Part shown: positions 46,145 to 57,530 of the stretch, one piece after another | Position numbering within the stretch: position 1 is the stretch's first letter | How the letters are laid out: each line of letters opens with the position of its first letter | DNA from: Plasmodium relictum | Lineage: Eukaryota > Apicomplexa > Aconoidasida > Haemosporida > Plasmodiidae | DNA length: 64,000 bases | Direction: 5' to 3' | NCBI RefSeq assembly: GCF_900005765.1 | Contig: NC_041691.1 | Coordinates: 248,001 to 312,000, forward strand | Notes under the pieces: model-generated | Databases searched by the model: none | Seen by the model: only the letters and a program-made list of their open reading frames with translations | What the model was told of the DNA's origin: nothing | Made by a program: the position numbers and the translations under genes

Positions 46145-47012
46145 AATACAATTTATGACTTATATTAGTTCAAATTTTAAGTAACACTAGATAATTTTTT
46201 TTTTTTTTTTATTCTTAAATACGTTATACTTTTACTTTTTTATTATTTTATTTAAAATTTTTAAAATTTACAATTTAGAGTATTTTTTTAGTGTAATTTA
46301 TTTAAAGAAAAATTACAAATTGAGAAGATCAACGCTATTTAAATTTTTTAAATATAAAATTTCGATTTTTTTTTTTTTTTTTAAATTATAGTTTCATATA
46401 TTATTATTTATAAACTATTATTATGTACAATTTTATTTTTTTTTTATTTTATCACATAATTTTTTAAATGGAAGTTCAATTATTTCTTTTGGAAATATTT
46501 TAAATATATGTAATATATTTTTGATTTATCTATTTGTTTTTTCATTTGAATTTTTATCTTTTTTTTTTTTTTAAATGTGTATAAATGGTAACTTTAAAAT
46601 TTTATTATTATTTTTTTTTTTTAATTTTTTTTGCATAAGAACGAAATAAATATGTCAGTCTAAAATATATATATTCATATTTTTTTTTCATTTTTTTATT
46701 CTATTAACAGATTTCTTAATGTTTAAAAATAAAATCAGAAAAGTATTCATTTTTAAATTTAAATAAAAAAAAAAATTTTATTTTTGGACAAAAAAAAAAA
46801 AATAAATATTAGTTCAACAAAATTTTATCATTTTCTTAATAATAAATAATGCTTTTAAATACATAAAATATTAAAAAAACAAAAAACAAAAATAAAGAAA
46901 TAAAAACAAATAAATAAATAATATTAAAATGCTCCATGAAAATATGTAATGGAGTATAGTATATACATATATGTTTTTAAAAAATATATAGTGTTATGCT
47001 TAAATTAAAATA
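46145..47012. other. Intergenic region between tandem genes
   Basis: About 870 bases of T-rich then A-rich DNA: DRE2 3' flank and promoter of the LMF-family gene. No gene seen. Confidence 0.6.
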
Positions 47013-49643
47013 ATGGATATATTTAATAATTTTAATAATAAAACTAATAGTTATTTCAATGAAAAAAGTGAAAAAAAATATAAGTTAACCAAAAAAAACT
47101 GTTTTATAATAACTTGTTTTATTGCTTACATATTTTTTTTATCAACTATAAATAATTTAGATAAATACTTACATCTAAAAACTTCACGTTGTATCCTAAC
47201 TTATTCTAATGTTTTATATTTCATTTCTTTTTATTCATTAAATATTCAAGTATCAACTAAAAAAATATGAAAATTTTAATAATTTGTTTATTTGTTTTAT
47301 TGATAATATAGTTTATAGAATATCTATATTACATTATTTTATTAATTTGTTATGAATAAAAAAAATAAATAAATTTATTACATTTTAATTATTCTATTAA
47401 TTTCTTCTATTCATACATTTTTAATGAAAAGTAAAAATTTTTTTTTTTATATTTTCTTAGGTTGAATTATTAATAGGAGTAAAAAATGGAATTCTACCAG
47501 TAGATAAGTATCTAAAGGAAATTAAAAAAAAACTAAAGAGTATTGATTTTTTTTTAGTTCACCAAATAATATATTTGATCTATAAATTTTGGAAATACGT
47601 CATAATTAATAAAATAAAAGTAAAAAAAAAGAAGAGAAATATTTCATAGAAAAGATAAAATAATAAAATAATAAAATAAATATTATGAACAATTTTTTTG
47701 TACTTAAATTGAATAATTACTTTTAAATTAGGTGAATAACATTTGTAAAATTGGGATATTTTTATCAATTGTAAACTTTTTAATTCAAAAAAATACGCAA
47801 AATGACATTTTTAGAATATATTTATCTTTTTATTTGTTTGTCTTATTGTTTATTTTGCATTTGTCTTTTAAAATTGTAATGAGAGACTTTATGATATTTC
47901 AATGGTATATTAAAAAAAGAAAGTGGAACAAAAAATTTATTAAATATTATACTGCTTTTACTTATTTTATTTTATTTCTTTTTTTATTTAGTGATTTATT
48001 AATGAACGAATTTGGATTTATTTTAATATTTTTAAATTTAAGTGATAGTTATTATTTAAGATATTCAAATACATTAATAATATGTGTTCTTAGATTAATT
48101 GCTTTCAAAATTATATTTAACTCAGCAGTTCATAAATATAGTAATTAACATTAAATAAGAATTATAATAATTAAAAAAAAAAAAATAAATAATTCTTTAA
48201 TGTATTTTATTTATTTATTTATCTTATTTCATTTTGTATATTTTTAAAGTTCATAATGGTAATCAATGGTTACATCTAGAGGCATTTCAAAATTTATTCT
48301 CATGCCAACCAGTTCCCTCACTATTATCACGTTATTTTTATAAATATATATATTTATTTGCATAATGAAACAAGAAATAAAAAAAAATAAATTATTCAAA
48401 TTTTCTTATTTAAATTTAGATATAGCTAATTGCAAATCTAGCAAAGAACTAATTTGTCTGTTAATTATTGCATCCGAGGTATCAAAATAAAAATTTTTAT
48501 TAAACGGATATGAATTTAATATAATAATATAGCTATCATTATTTTTATTATTTTTTTTTTTTTTTAGTTTTTATTTTCTTGGTTTATATTTTGCTCTTCA
48601 AGCCTGAGAATATTTTTTTTTATTATTTTTGTTTGTAAGTATGATTTGAAACATTTTACATATATATATAAAATAAATTATCATATTAATTACAACCATT
48701 TTTTTTTACTTTTTTATATATAAAATATATTTTTTTTTCTTTATAGCAATTCATATAACTTGCTATATCATTTGCAATTATTTTTTTTTTTCATACATTT
48801 GTCTAATTTTATTTTTCTCATGTTTTGATGATTCTGTTTTTAATTTTTTTTCAAATTCTACAGATATTCCAATTCTCTATAAAGTAATATAAGTGTATAT
48901 ATCCTATAAAATAGACTGATATATAATTTTTTATTATTAATATATAACTATTACTAATTTTTTTTGCAGTTTAATATTCTTGTCAATATACTGATATTTT
49001 TATTAGTTTCTTTAATTAACGTAATAATTTTTCTATTTTATTTGGTATTTAATTTTTATATAACTATATTTAAAAATAAGTTATAATAAATGTGTATATA
49101 TGTTACATATATGTATTATTTTTTATTTATTTATTTTTTTAGTTTATTGTGTTTGTAAATTTTGTTCCTTTTTTTGAGTAAATACTTAGAAAAAAAAAAA
49201 ATACAAAAAAAATGTATTTTATGATCTTTTTTCATTACGATTGTATATGCTTTTATATATTCTAATTTTTTTTTTCTTATAGGAAGTGGAATATTTATAA
49301 TTTGAAATGTTTTCATTTTTTTTATCATATTTATTATAAAATTTCTCCTATAAATATTTGTAACTCATATGGTACTAAATGAAATATTTCTATAAGTAAA
49401 TGTAGTTTTATACTATAATTATTATTATTTTTTTTTTTTATTAAAAAGCTATGCCGATCTATAAGAACGATAATAGAAAAGAAATTGTTATAGAAGAGTT
49501 ACATAAAATAAGAGAAAATTATGAATGGAAGGAAGTTCATTTTAAATATAAGCCAAGTTATTAAAATAGAATATTTTTTATGAAATTCATGAAATTTAAT
49601 ATAAAATTTATTATTAAGTAGAATATTTACTTCTTTTTCAATT

Positions 49644-49674
<31 letters not shown>

Positions 49675-50448
49675 TCTTAGGCAATATAAATAAAATAGGA
49701 AATGTTTTGTGGTGGGGTCATATACCTAGATTTGAATGGAAATTGTTTTTTTTTTCATATCAATATAAAAATGAAAACCTAAAAACAAAAATATATCCAA
49801 TTTACATATGTTCTTTTTTAAAAAAATTGTGCAATAGAGACAAGATATTAATATCTATGCTAAATGAAATTAAGGTATATATAAAAATTATATAAATGAA
49901 TATTATCCATTAATTCTTTTTTTAAACATTTTTTTTTTATATTTTTAATAAATTTTCTACTTTTTTTATTTATAATGTTTTATGTTCATATATATATATA
50001 TATATTTATTTTTTTTTAAGGATGATCAAATAAATAAAATTCCTATTCTTATTAGAATAATTTTTTATCATTATAAAATGACAAAACAAGGTTTATTATT
50101 TAAAATTTTTTTTTATTTTTTATAACCTATTTTATTTTTGATTTTTTATATTTTCATATTCTCCTTTTTTTTTTTTTTCTTACAGAGATGAACAGTGATT
50201 TAGATATAAGTGATCCCGACGTTAAAGTAATAAAGTTTTACACACATTTTTAATAGATGTAAAAATATGATTATAAATATCCAACTTTTCATACAACCTT
50301 AAAATATTTCTATATTATTAGATTCAAATTTTAAAAATATTTTTCATATAAATTTTTTTAGGAAGAAATGAAATGGGAATTCGGAAAATATTGGCTTAGA
50401 AGAAGAATTAATATTATAGAAACTTTAAAATATAGAGGAAAAAATTAA
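47013..50448 (+). CDS. Lipase maturation factor (LMF1/LMF2) family ER membrane protein, 15 exons
   Basis: LMF proteins are multi-TM ER proteins that help secreted, disulfide-bonded clients such as lipases fold. Rebuilt exons: 47013-47249, 47461-47619, 47732-48140, 48250-48330, 48420-48478, 48568-48634, 48747-48883, 48971-49021, 49143-49177, 49283-49371, 49449-49556, 49681-49874, 50021-50090, 50186-50226, 50362-50448. All introns are GT..AG and every junction keeps the frame, giving 607 residues (human LMF1 567). Family landmarks in order: VELLIGVKNGILPV; GNQWLHLEAFQNLFSCQPVP; CNYFFFSYICLILFFSCFDD; then the C-terminal lumenal part NICNSYA, RKEIVIEELH, YEWKEVHFKYKPSN, HIPRFEWKLFF, and a Trp/Arg-rich end (FGKYWLRRR). 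These align with LMF1 features such as ETQPTP, GNYxFFN, NSYGLF, EFMYKPGN and PRLDWQMWF. About eight or nine TM segments precede the lumenal domain. Exons 4, 5 and 9 are the least certain. Confidence 0.86.
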
Positions 50449-51074
50449 AATTTTTTTTATATCTATGCTTTTAAAAAATAAATTTGTATTACAAAAAATT
50501 ATATTATTATTTTAAGTGTAAAAAGGTTTTTAAATTAAAATTTTACAATTACCTTTATTTTTACTTTTTCAAATATTTTTTACAATTTAAATTCAATAAT
50601 AAAATTAATGAAATAAAGAGAAAATTATATCATTCATATTTTTTTTTTTTATGTTATATTTTTTTTATATAATAAGATTTATATACAATTTTGTTCATTT
50701 ATAGGATACTTAAACATTTTTAACTTTTAAATAAAAATAACAAAAATTATATTTTTTCGAATAAATATTAAAACTTTAAAATTTTCATACTTAAAATTTT
50801 ATTGGTCTTTAAAAACAATTAAAAATTCTTTATTTATATATATAATATATGCATAAATTTTTAACAGAATTTTTTCTTAAAATTTAACAAAAATTATTAA
50901 AAAAAAATAACATTATATTAAAAATAAATATTTTTTGTAAATTTCTAAAAACTTTTAATCAAAAATATGTAAACTTAAAATATTTTATTTTTTCAGTAGA
51001 ATTTTTTTTTTTTTGTTTCAGTTAATATTTTTAACAGTTTTCAATTTTTTCAATTACAATTAAAATTATGAATA
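50449..51074. other. Intergenic region between tandem genes
   Basis: About 630 bases of A/T-rich DNA. An open frame at 50484-50672 has only low-complexity Lys/Phe/Tyr content and is not called. No gene seen. Confidence 0.55.
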
Positions 51075-54000
51075 ATGATGAATTTTTCAAATAATGTTAA
51101 TATACCATTTGAAAATGATAAAGAAAAAAAAATTAAGAGAAGTATAATACATGATGAAATAAATGAAGTTACTAGAAATGAAAAAAAATATGTATTTAAT
51201 GAAAATAACAATTCAATAAATAGAGGCATTAATGATTTTTGTAATGAAAATGTGAATGATGAAAACTTCAATCATTCTTTCATAAGTAAGGATTTTATTA
51301 AGAACATAGGTATTTGTTATAACATTATTAATGATAACACAATATTTGAAAAAGATTCAAGTTTTACTAAAATATCAAATATAATAGAATTTCGTATTAA
51401 GCAAATAATTGAAGAAGCAAATAAATTTTTTGAAAAAAGAAAAAAATATTGTGTAAATAAATTTTTAAATATTGATGATTTTACAAATTCCTGTCACTAT
51501 TTAAATGTAACAATCCCATATAAGTATAAGAATAATTTTTATTATAAATTTATAACGTTAAATGAAACATTCAAAAATAATAAAGTTATATATAGGTTAA
51601 TTTCTAAGAAAAATTTTAAAAATAAGTTAAAAAAAAAAAAAAAACATATTTATTTGCTAAAAAAAAAAAAGAAAAAAAGAAAAAATTCAAATGAAGAACT
51701 AAAAAAATTTAAGAATAAAAAAGAGGACAATAATAAAACAAATTTTAAACAATTATATGATTATAAAAAAGAAAAAAAAATTAAGGAAGGATTAAATAAA
51801 GACAAAAAAAAGAAAATTAAAAGTGAAAAAAACAAAATTAAGAATATAAAAAAAAAATTTATAAAAAAAGAACTATATGAAAAGCATTTTCAAAAAAGTG
51901 TTGAATGCTTTATCAAAGAAAAAGATGAAAATGATATAGAAGAGAAGAAAAAAAAAATTGTAAACATTAAGAATGAGGAAGAAAATGAAGAAGAAAAAAG
52001 GAAAAAAAAAAAGAGAGAAAAGGAAAAAGAAAAAATAAAAAGAAAAATGAAGAAAGATAAGTTGAAAAATGATGATTCAGAAAATCAAAAAGAAAGGGAT
52101 GATGAAAATAAAATAAAAGAGGAAATAAATATTATTAGTGAAAAAGATAAAATGAAAAAAAGAGAAAATAATAATATTAGTAGAAAAAAAGATGAAAGAG
52201 AGATAAACGAAATATATAATGAAGAAAAAGAAGAAAATATAGAAGGGAAATATAGGGAAAATGGAAATTATTACGATAAAAAAGAAGAACTTAACATTTA
52301 TAAAGATATAAGCAATGATGATTATATAAAATGTTTTGGTATAAAAACTGAACTAGAAGAAAACAAAGAATTAAAATACAAAGAAAGTAATGAAATTGAG
52401 AATGAAGAAAAATTAATAATAAGTAATAATTTTAATAATGACAATGATAGAAATGTTTGTGATATAAAAGAAGAATACAAAGACAAAGATAATAATAATA
52501 ATAATGATCAAGTGAAATTATTTGAAGAAAAAAAAATAACTGAAAATTGTGATATTATTAAATATAGCGAAAATAATGATATATATAGTGAAGAAATAGT
52601 AAATAAAACTAAAACAAGTAATAATGAAATTAACTTAAATGAAAATGATAAAATAGATGAAAAAAAAAAGGAAGAAAATAAAAAAAAAAAAAATTCCAAG
52701 ATCTTGACAATTAAAAAAAAAAAAACTTTAGATATGAAGATAAGCAAAGAAAATAATTTACTTTATAATTCTTATATAAACAATAATGAAAATAAAAAAA
52801 AATCAATTCTAAACTTTATACTAAGTGATATGCAAAATAGTTTACCTGCTGAACCTAATTTAACAATATTTTGGTTATTCATACAAAACAATTATAAGAA
52901 AAAAAAGAAAGATAAAAATACAGGAAGAAAAGCATGTTATTTTAATTATCAGTGTTATGAAATATTATATGCAATAGAAAAAAAAAATGAACATAAAAAA
53001 AAGAAGAAAGATGATATATTAAATCATCATTATTTTAAATATAATAATATTTTTTTATTACCGAAATTTTATCCAATAAATAAAGAATACACCATTTTAT
53101 CAAAATATATTCTAGAAATAATAAAAGATATAATTAATTATCGAATCAATTTTTTTGATTATAATAATATTTTACATATATTTAGTACATCAAAAGAAAT
53201 TAATAAAATTTTAACAAATATTTTATTCTTTATTTTTAATGAATTAGATCATAATTTACGCTTCAATAATATATATGCATCATTGATGTTATTAATATTA
53301 TTAAGTGGAATAATTAAAAATAGCAACATTGATATTGATTTTTATTGTTTGCAAATATTGAAAATGTTAATTCATGTGATAATTTATGAGCATGAATTAA
53401 AATTAAAAAACATTTATTCTATTTTGTTATTAAAGAGAAAAGCTTGTGATATTATAAATGACTTTTGTTGTATACTGAGGAAAAAAAATAATAATGAAAT
53501 TATAAATATTGATTCTTATTTAATTTATATATCAAGCAAATTACTGACACATGAGAAATGCACATATATGCATATATATATATCTTATTACCTAATTTAT
53601 TTAATGCCTATAAATATTCACATAAAGTTTTTTTTATCTTTTACACCAAATTTTTTATCTATATTTTTTAGAAAGTATTTATATTATCAAAATAATTATA
53701 ATTCTTTTTTATCTTATGAGCAAAAAGAAATGAACGAGTTATTTAATTTTTTTTTTTTTCATATCTATACACTTATACAAGGATCACTTTATAGAATATT
53801 TAAAAATATCAGTATATTAATTATTAATTCCTCATTATCAAATTACTTAAATTACTTATTAAATTTCATTATTGATTATGCAGATTATCATTTGCCATTA
53901 ATACTATCAATTTTAAAAGTATTATGTAAAAACACATCAGCCAATAAAAATATAAATTTTTTTTCTGAAAAAAAACATTTTTTTGATATTATAACTATAA

Positions 54001-54407
54001 AAAATTATGCATATAATAAGCATAATTTAAAAAAAAAAAAAAATTATTTAAAGAATGTGCAGGAAATCAATAATTTCTATATAAATGAGGAAAATAGTGA
54101 TCAAGGTGATAATTATTTAGAAGATTATTTGAATGATGAAGATTTAAGTCAAAATGGAAATCATAGTATAAATGATAAAAAACAATATTTTAATGAATAT
54201 ATTAAGAAAAGAGCTTTATTAAATAAAACATTATTAAAAAAAAATCTTGAAAAAAATCAGTTAAAGACAAATATTACTGTTAATAATGTTTTAAATAAAA
54301 TTTTAAATAAGTTTGAAAATAATACGAAATCGTCATATTTATCAAATAAGTATGATTTAGAAGATTTTTTATATGAATCATCTTATTATTTTTTATATAC
54401 ATTTTAA
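51075..54407 (+). CDS. TAF6: Divergent TAF6 candidate (TFIID/SAGA-type histone-fold plus HEAT protein)
   Basis: TAF6 is a subunit of TFIID, paired with TAF9 through a histone fold. Residues about 71-160 (SKDFIKNIGICYNI, then EFRIKQIIEEANKFFEKRKK, LNIDDFTNSCHYLNV, IPYKYKNNFYYKF) follow the TAF6 histone fold in order: the VxxxAESxGI start, the YRIKEIxQDAxKFM helix, LTTxDIDxALKxxNVEPLYGF and the xFIPFRF ending. Residues about 180-585 are a Lys/Glu/Asn-rich insert. Then SLPAEPNLTIFWLFIQ matches the LPxxPxxxxxHWLxIEG segment that precedes the TAF6 HEAT domain. A helical domain follows (about 660-960), starting INKEYTILSKYILEIIKDII, with NNIYASLMLLILLSGIIKNS where TAF6 has NxxLLIYLMRMVKALMDN. 1110 residues, single exon; two Met codons start the protein at 51075. 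Identity is low; I rely on the order of three separate segments. Confidence 0.74.
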   Translation: MMNFSNNVNIPFENDKEKKIKRSIIHDEINEVTRNEKKYVFNENNNSINRGINDFCNENVNDENFNHSFISKDFIKNIGICYNIINDNTIFEKDSSFTKISNIIEFRIKQIIEEANKFFEKRKKYCVNKFLNIDDFTNSCHYLNVTIPYKYKNNFYYKFITLNETFKNNKVIYRLISKKNFKNKLKKKKKHIYLLKKKKKKRKNSNEELKKFKNKKEDNNKTNFKQLYDYKKEKKIKEGLNKDKKKKIKSEKNKIKNIKKKFIKKELYEKHFQKSVECFIKEKDENDIEEKKKKIVNIKNEEENEEEKRKKKKREKEKEKIKRKMKKDKLKNDDSENQKERDDENKIKEEINIISEKDKMKKRENNNISRKKDEREINEIYNEEKEENIEGKYRENGNYYDKKEELNIYKDISNDDYIKCFGIKTELEENKELKYKESNEIENEEKLIISNNFNNDNDRNVCDIKEEYKDKDNNNNNDQVKLFEEKKITENCDIIKYSENNDIYSEEIVNKTKTSNNEINLNENDKIDEKKKEENKKKKNSKILTIKKKKTLDMKISKENNLLYNSYINNNENKKKSILNFILSDMQNSLPAEPNLTIFWLFIQNNYKKKKKDKNTGRKACYFNYQCYEILYAIEKKNEHKKKKKDDILNHHYFKYNNIFLLPKFYPINKEYTILSKYILEIIKDIINYRINFFDYNNILHIFSTSKEINKILTNILFFIFNELDHNLRFNNIYASLMLLILLSGIIKNSNIDIDFYCLQILKMLIHVIIYEHELKLKNIYSILLLKRKACDIINDFCCILRKKNNNEIINIDSYLIYISSKLLTHEKCTYMHIYISYYLIYLMPINIHIKFFLSFTPNFLSIFFRKYLYYQNNYNSFLSYEQKEMNELFNFFFFHIYTLIQGSLYRIFKNISILIINSSLSNYLNYLLNFIIDYADYHLPLILSILKVLCKNTSANKNINFFSEKKHFFDIITIKNYAYNKHNLKKKKNYLKNVQEINNFYINEENSDQGDNYLEDYLNDEDLSQNGNHSINDKKQYFNEYIKKRALLNKTLLKKNLEKNQLKTNITVNNVLNKILNKFENNTKSSYLSNKYDLEDFLYESSYYFLYTF

Positions 54408-54557
54408 AACTGTTAAAATAAAAATATATTAAAAATACAAATAAATGTTAAATTTATATATATATTTTTTTTTCTTGTTTATTCAATTATTTATTATTTA
54501 TTTTATTTTTTTTTTTTTCATTCCTTTTTTTCATATATATATATATATTTTTATTAT

Positions 54558-57530
54558 TTATAAATCACTTAAAATTGATTGTTTCATGTAGTTTAAGGAG
54601 TTTATAGCATCAGAGGACGATACTATTTTTATATTATTTAACTTATTTAAATTAATAGTATTTTTGTTTGAATTTTTAGAATAAGAATTTTTAGGTTTTT
54701 CCTTATTATTTCTTGTTTTACTTTTTAATTTGGATATGCATCCATTTACTGATTTGACACTAGATTTATTATTTAAGTTACTTATGATAGGACGTTTTAC
54801 AACAATATCTTTTTGTTCTTGTTTATCTAATATATTATTATTATTATTATTGTTAATTTTTTTTTTTTTTTTTATTCTATTTCTATTCTTTCCCTTATTT
54901 ATTTCTTCATCATACTTACTGTGTATTAGAGTTTTCTCTTTTTTTTCTTTGTTTTTAATGACATTTCCCTTATTTTCTTCTTCATTATTCATTTTTATTT
55001 CTTCATTTCGAATACAAGTATCATTTTCATTACTCCATTCTTTATGTTCTTCTACATAACTTTTCTTTATATTTTTATTTTTTTTTTTTTCTAAAAGTTC
55101 ACTTTCGTTACTACTATCAGAGCTTTCTTTATCGCTACTTAGAGATAAGTATTCATTCATCTGATCACTTTCTAAAGTTTCTTTTGTCAATATTTCACTA
55201 TTTTCATACGTTGTTTTAACTCTTTTTCTATCGTAAACATCATCATCATTAGACTTGCTATTTTTTTTTTTTTTTTTTAAAAGATTCTCATTTGTTTTAT
55301 TCATTTTTCCTGCCAACTGTTTTTCAAATTTTGCAAATTTTTCTTTTTTATTAATGTAAATTTTTTTATCATAAAAAATTGAATCCAAATTTTTTGATAA
55401 AAATATTTTTATTTTTTTTATAAAATATACATTGTTAAACAGTTTATTTTTATAAAAAAATGAACATTCTTCATTTATATTTAACTCCGTTTCTAATTTA
55501 CTCAATTTAAAATAAATATTGTGAACATTTTCAAAATTACAATTTTTAATTTTTACAAAAGTATACAACATTCTTAAAGTTAAATAAAAAGAGATATTAT
55601 TTTTAAAAATTAAATTGAAGTTAATGTTATCTCTCTCATTAAAAATAAAAAAAATAAAATGCTCATAATGAATTAATATTTTTTCCTTTATTGTCTCATT
55701 GGTATAATGCGATAAATATTTAAGAAATAAACAAAGAACTTTTATATTATTATTATATAATTTATAATATATATCAGTGATATTATCACATCTTACAACT
55801 TCCTTTATTTTATTTAATATATTAGATAACTTTTCATCTTCTTCCTTTTTATTTTCTTTTAAGTCATTTTTTACTAACAGCTTGTTTTGAGTTAATACAT
55901 TCACTATTCTAAATATGTAAACAATATAATTTACAAATTCATCAAAGATAGCAAAACATTTGTTTAATAATTCTTTTGCATATATATAAATATTATTATT
56001 TAAAAAGTATGATAAAAATAAATCGTTTTCATTATTGTATATAAAAAAAAATTTCATAAAATTTACAAAATAGTTAGCGTTAATGCTTATAATTTCTGAA
56101 TTTAATTTAACTGTAACTCCTCTGAAAAAATTAAATATATTATCGGTTATACAACTAAAAATATTATTAATATTGCTACTACTATTTTTATCTGCGTTCA
56201 AGTTATCTATATAAATACATTTCTTTTTTTTATTTATTGTTCTTAAAACATTTTCAATATTATATACATTTTTTTTTTCTTCCTTATCATATATATAATT
56301 TGTATCATTTAAATAAATACTCATTTTCTCGTTATTTATATAATCTTTAGATATCTTCATTAAATATTCTAATAATTTATTAATATTCAAAACAATATCT
56401 TTAATACTGAGATTAATATTTACATATTCCATATGTTTTATAACATATAAATTATTATTTGTATTACTTATTTTGGAATTAATTAATTTTTCATAAATAT
56501 TTATGGCATTTAGAAAAAAATATAAATTTTCTTTACTTCCGTATTTTAAAAACAAATTTATATTATCATTAGCATAATTGTTCATATCTTTGTAAATTTC
56601 GTTATTTAAAATTATATTATTTTTTTTTTTTAAATATAAAACAATAATATCTTTAATTATATCTAGGGAAACTTTCTTTTGACTTAATTGCATATATAGG
56701 AAATTAAAAAATTCTTTCTCATAATCTTTTATAACATGAACATTTAAGTTCAATATGATGAAAATAATTTTATTAACTATACTCATTGTATGCTCATTAT
56801 GGAATACAGATAAATTTACGTTTATAATGGAAAATAATATATTTTTAATATGTTTGAAGAAAAATTTACTAATTTTTTCCTCATTTTCAGATAAATAATA
56901 AATAAATTTAAGTATTGAGTAATAAGAGTAAATCTTGTAATTTAAAAATTCATTATTATCATTAGAATTTATTTTTAAGTCTATCAAATTTTTTATAAGT
57001 ATATCTATTTTTTCAAAAAAAATTAGGTCATTTTTGTCTTCTGTTTTTTTCTTATTCACATCATAATTTTTCGTATTTACAATATTTTTATCCTCTTTTT
57101 CTTTATTTAATTTTTTTTTTCTTTTTTCTTTAGCATTATCTCTTTTATCTAATATATCAACTTCATTATTTTTACTTTCACCTTTCTTTGCTTTTTTGTC
57201 TACATATACATCTAATTCTTTTAAATAATATTCCTTATGCTTAGATAAAAAATTCTTATTTATTATAAAGTCACATTCTAAACTAAAAATAAATTTGGTA
57301 AAAATAAGATATAAATATTGATTTTTATTATTACTATTATTTTGATCTTCCGCTAAATGTAAAATTTTTTTAAAAGTTAAATAATTAATGCCATTTATAA
57401 AAAAATAATTTTTATCATCTATTGTTGTTAAATCTTTTTTTAAATAATGAAAACACAAGCATATATTTGATAAATTAATTTCTTTTCTTTCCCATTTTTC
57501 TAAAATATCATTCAATATTTTATTTAACAT
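54558..57530 (-). CDS. Large helical (solenoid-like) protein with charged C-terminal tail, unknown function
   Basis: Family not recognised. 990 residues, single exon, ATG at 57530. Residues 1-110 and about 170-730 look like continuous amphipathic helices rich in Leu/Ile/Phe/Asn (ILNDILEKWERKEINLSNIC, YSILKFIYYLSENEEKISKF, ILIHYEHFIFFIFNE), as in HEAT/ARM-type solenoids. They are interrupted at about 115-165 by a Lys-rich insert. From about 750 the chain is hydrophilic, with a Ser/Glu/Asp stretch (SSDKESSDSSNESE) followed by very basic segments (NRIKKKKKI, KSKTRNNKEKPKNS). Such a layout is common in nucleolar or chromatin-associated scaffold proteins, but that is inference. There is no TM segment with confidence and no catalytic motif. 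Its stop lies 150 bases from that of the convergent TAF6 candidate. Confidence 0.83.
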   Translation of the reverse strand: MLNKILNDILEKWERKEINLSNICLCFHYLKKDLTTIDDKNYFFINGINYLTFKKILHLAEDQNNSNNKNQYLYLIFTKFIFSLECDFIINKNFLSKHKEYYLKELDVYVDKKAKKGESKNNEVDILDKRDNAKEKRKKKLNKEKEDKNIVNTKNYDVNKKKTEDKNDLIFFEKIDILIKNLIDLKINSNDNNEFLNYKIYSYYSILKFIYYLSENEEKISKFFFKHIKNILFSIINVNLSVFHNEHTMSIVNKIIFIILNLNVHVIKDYEKEFFNFLYMQLSQKKVSLDIIKDIIVLYLKKKNNIILNNEIYKDMNNYANDNINLFLKYGSKENLYFFLNAINIYEKLINSKISNTNNNLYVIKHMEYVNINLSIKDIVLNINKLLEYLMKISKDYINNEKMSIYLNDTNYIYDKEEKKNVYNIENVLRTINKKKKCIYIDNLNADKNSSSNINNIFSCITDNIFNFFRGVTVKLNSEIISINANYFVNFMKFFFIYNNENDLFLSYFLNNNIYIYAKELLNKCFAIFDEFVNYIVYIFRIVNVLTQNKLLVKNDLKENKKEEDEKLSNILNKIKEVVRCDNITDIYYKLYNNNIKVLCLFLKYLSHYTNETIKEKILIHYEHFIFFIFNERDNINFNLIFKNNISFYLTLRMLYTFVKIKNCNFENVHNIYFKLSKLETELNINEECSFFYKNKLFNNVYFIKKIKIFLSKNLDSIFYDKKIYINKKEKFAKFEKQLAGKMNKTNENLLKKKKKNSKSNDDDVYDRKRVKTTYENSEILTKETLESDQMNEYLSLSSDKESSDSSNESELLEKKKNKNIKKSYVEEHKEWSNENDTCIRNEEIKMNNEEENKGNVIKNKEKKEKTLIHSKYDEEINKGKNRNRIKKKKKINNNNNNNILDKQEQKDIVVKRPIISNLNNKSSVKSVNGCISKLKSKTRNNKEKPKNSYSKNSNKNTINLNKLNNIKIVSSSDAINSLNYMKQSILSDL

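Noticed and set aside
50484-50672. 62-codon plus-strand frame after the LMF-family gene
   Set aside because: Phe/Tyr/Lys/Asn low complexity, no family resemblance; the LMF stop at 50448 fits the family end.
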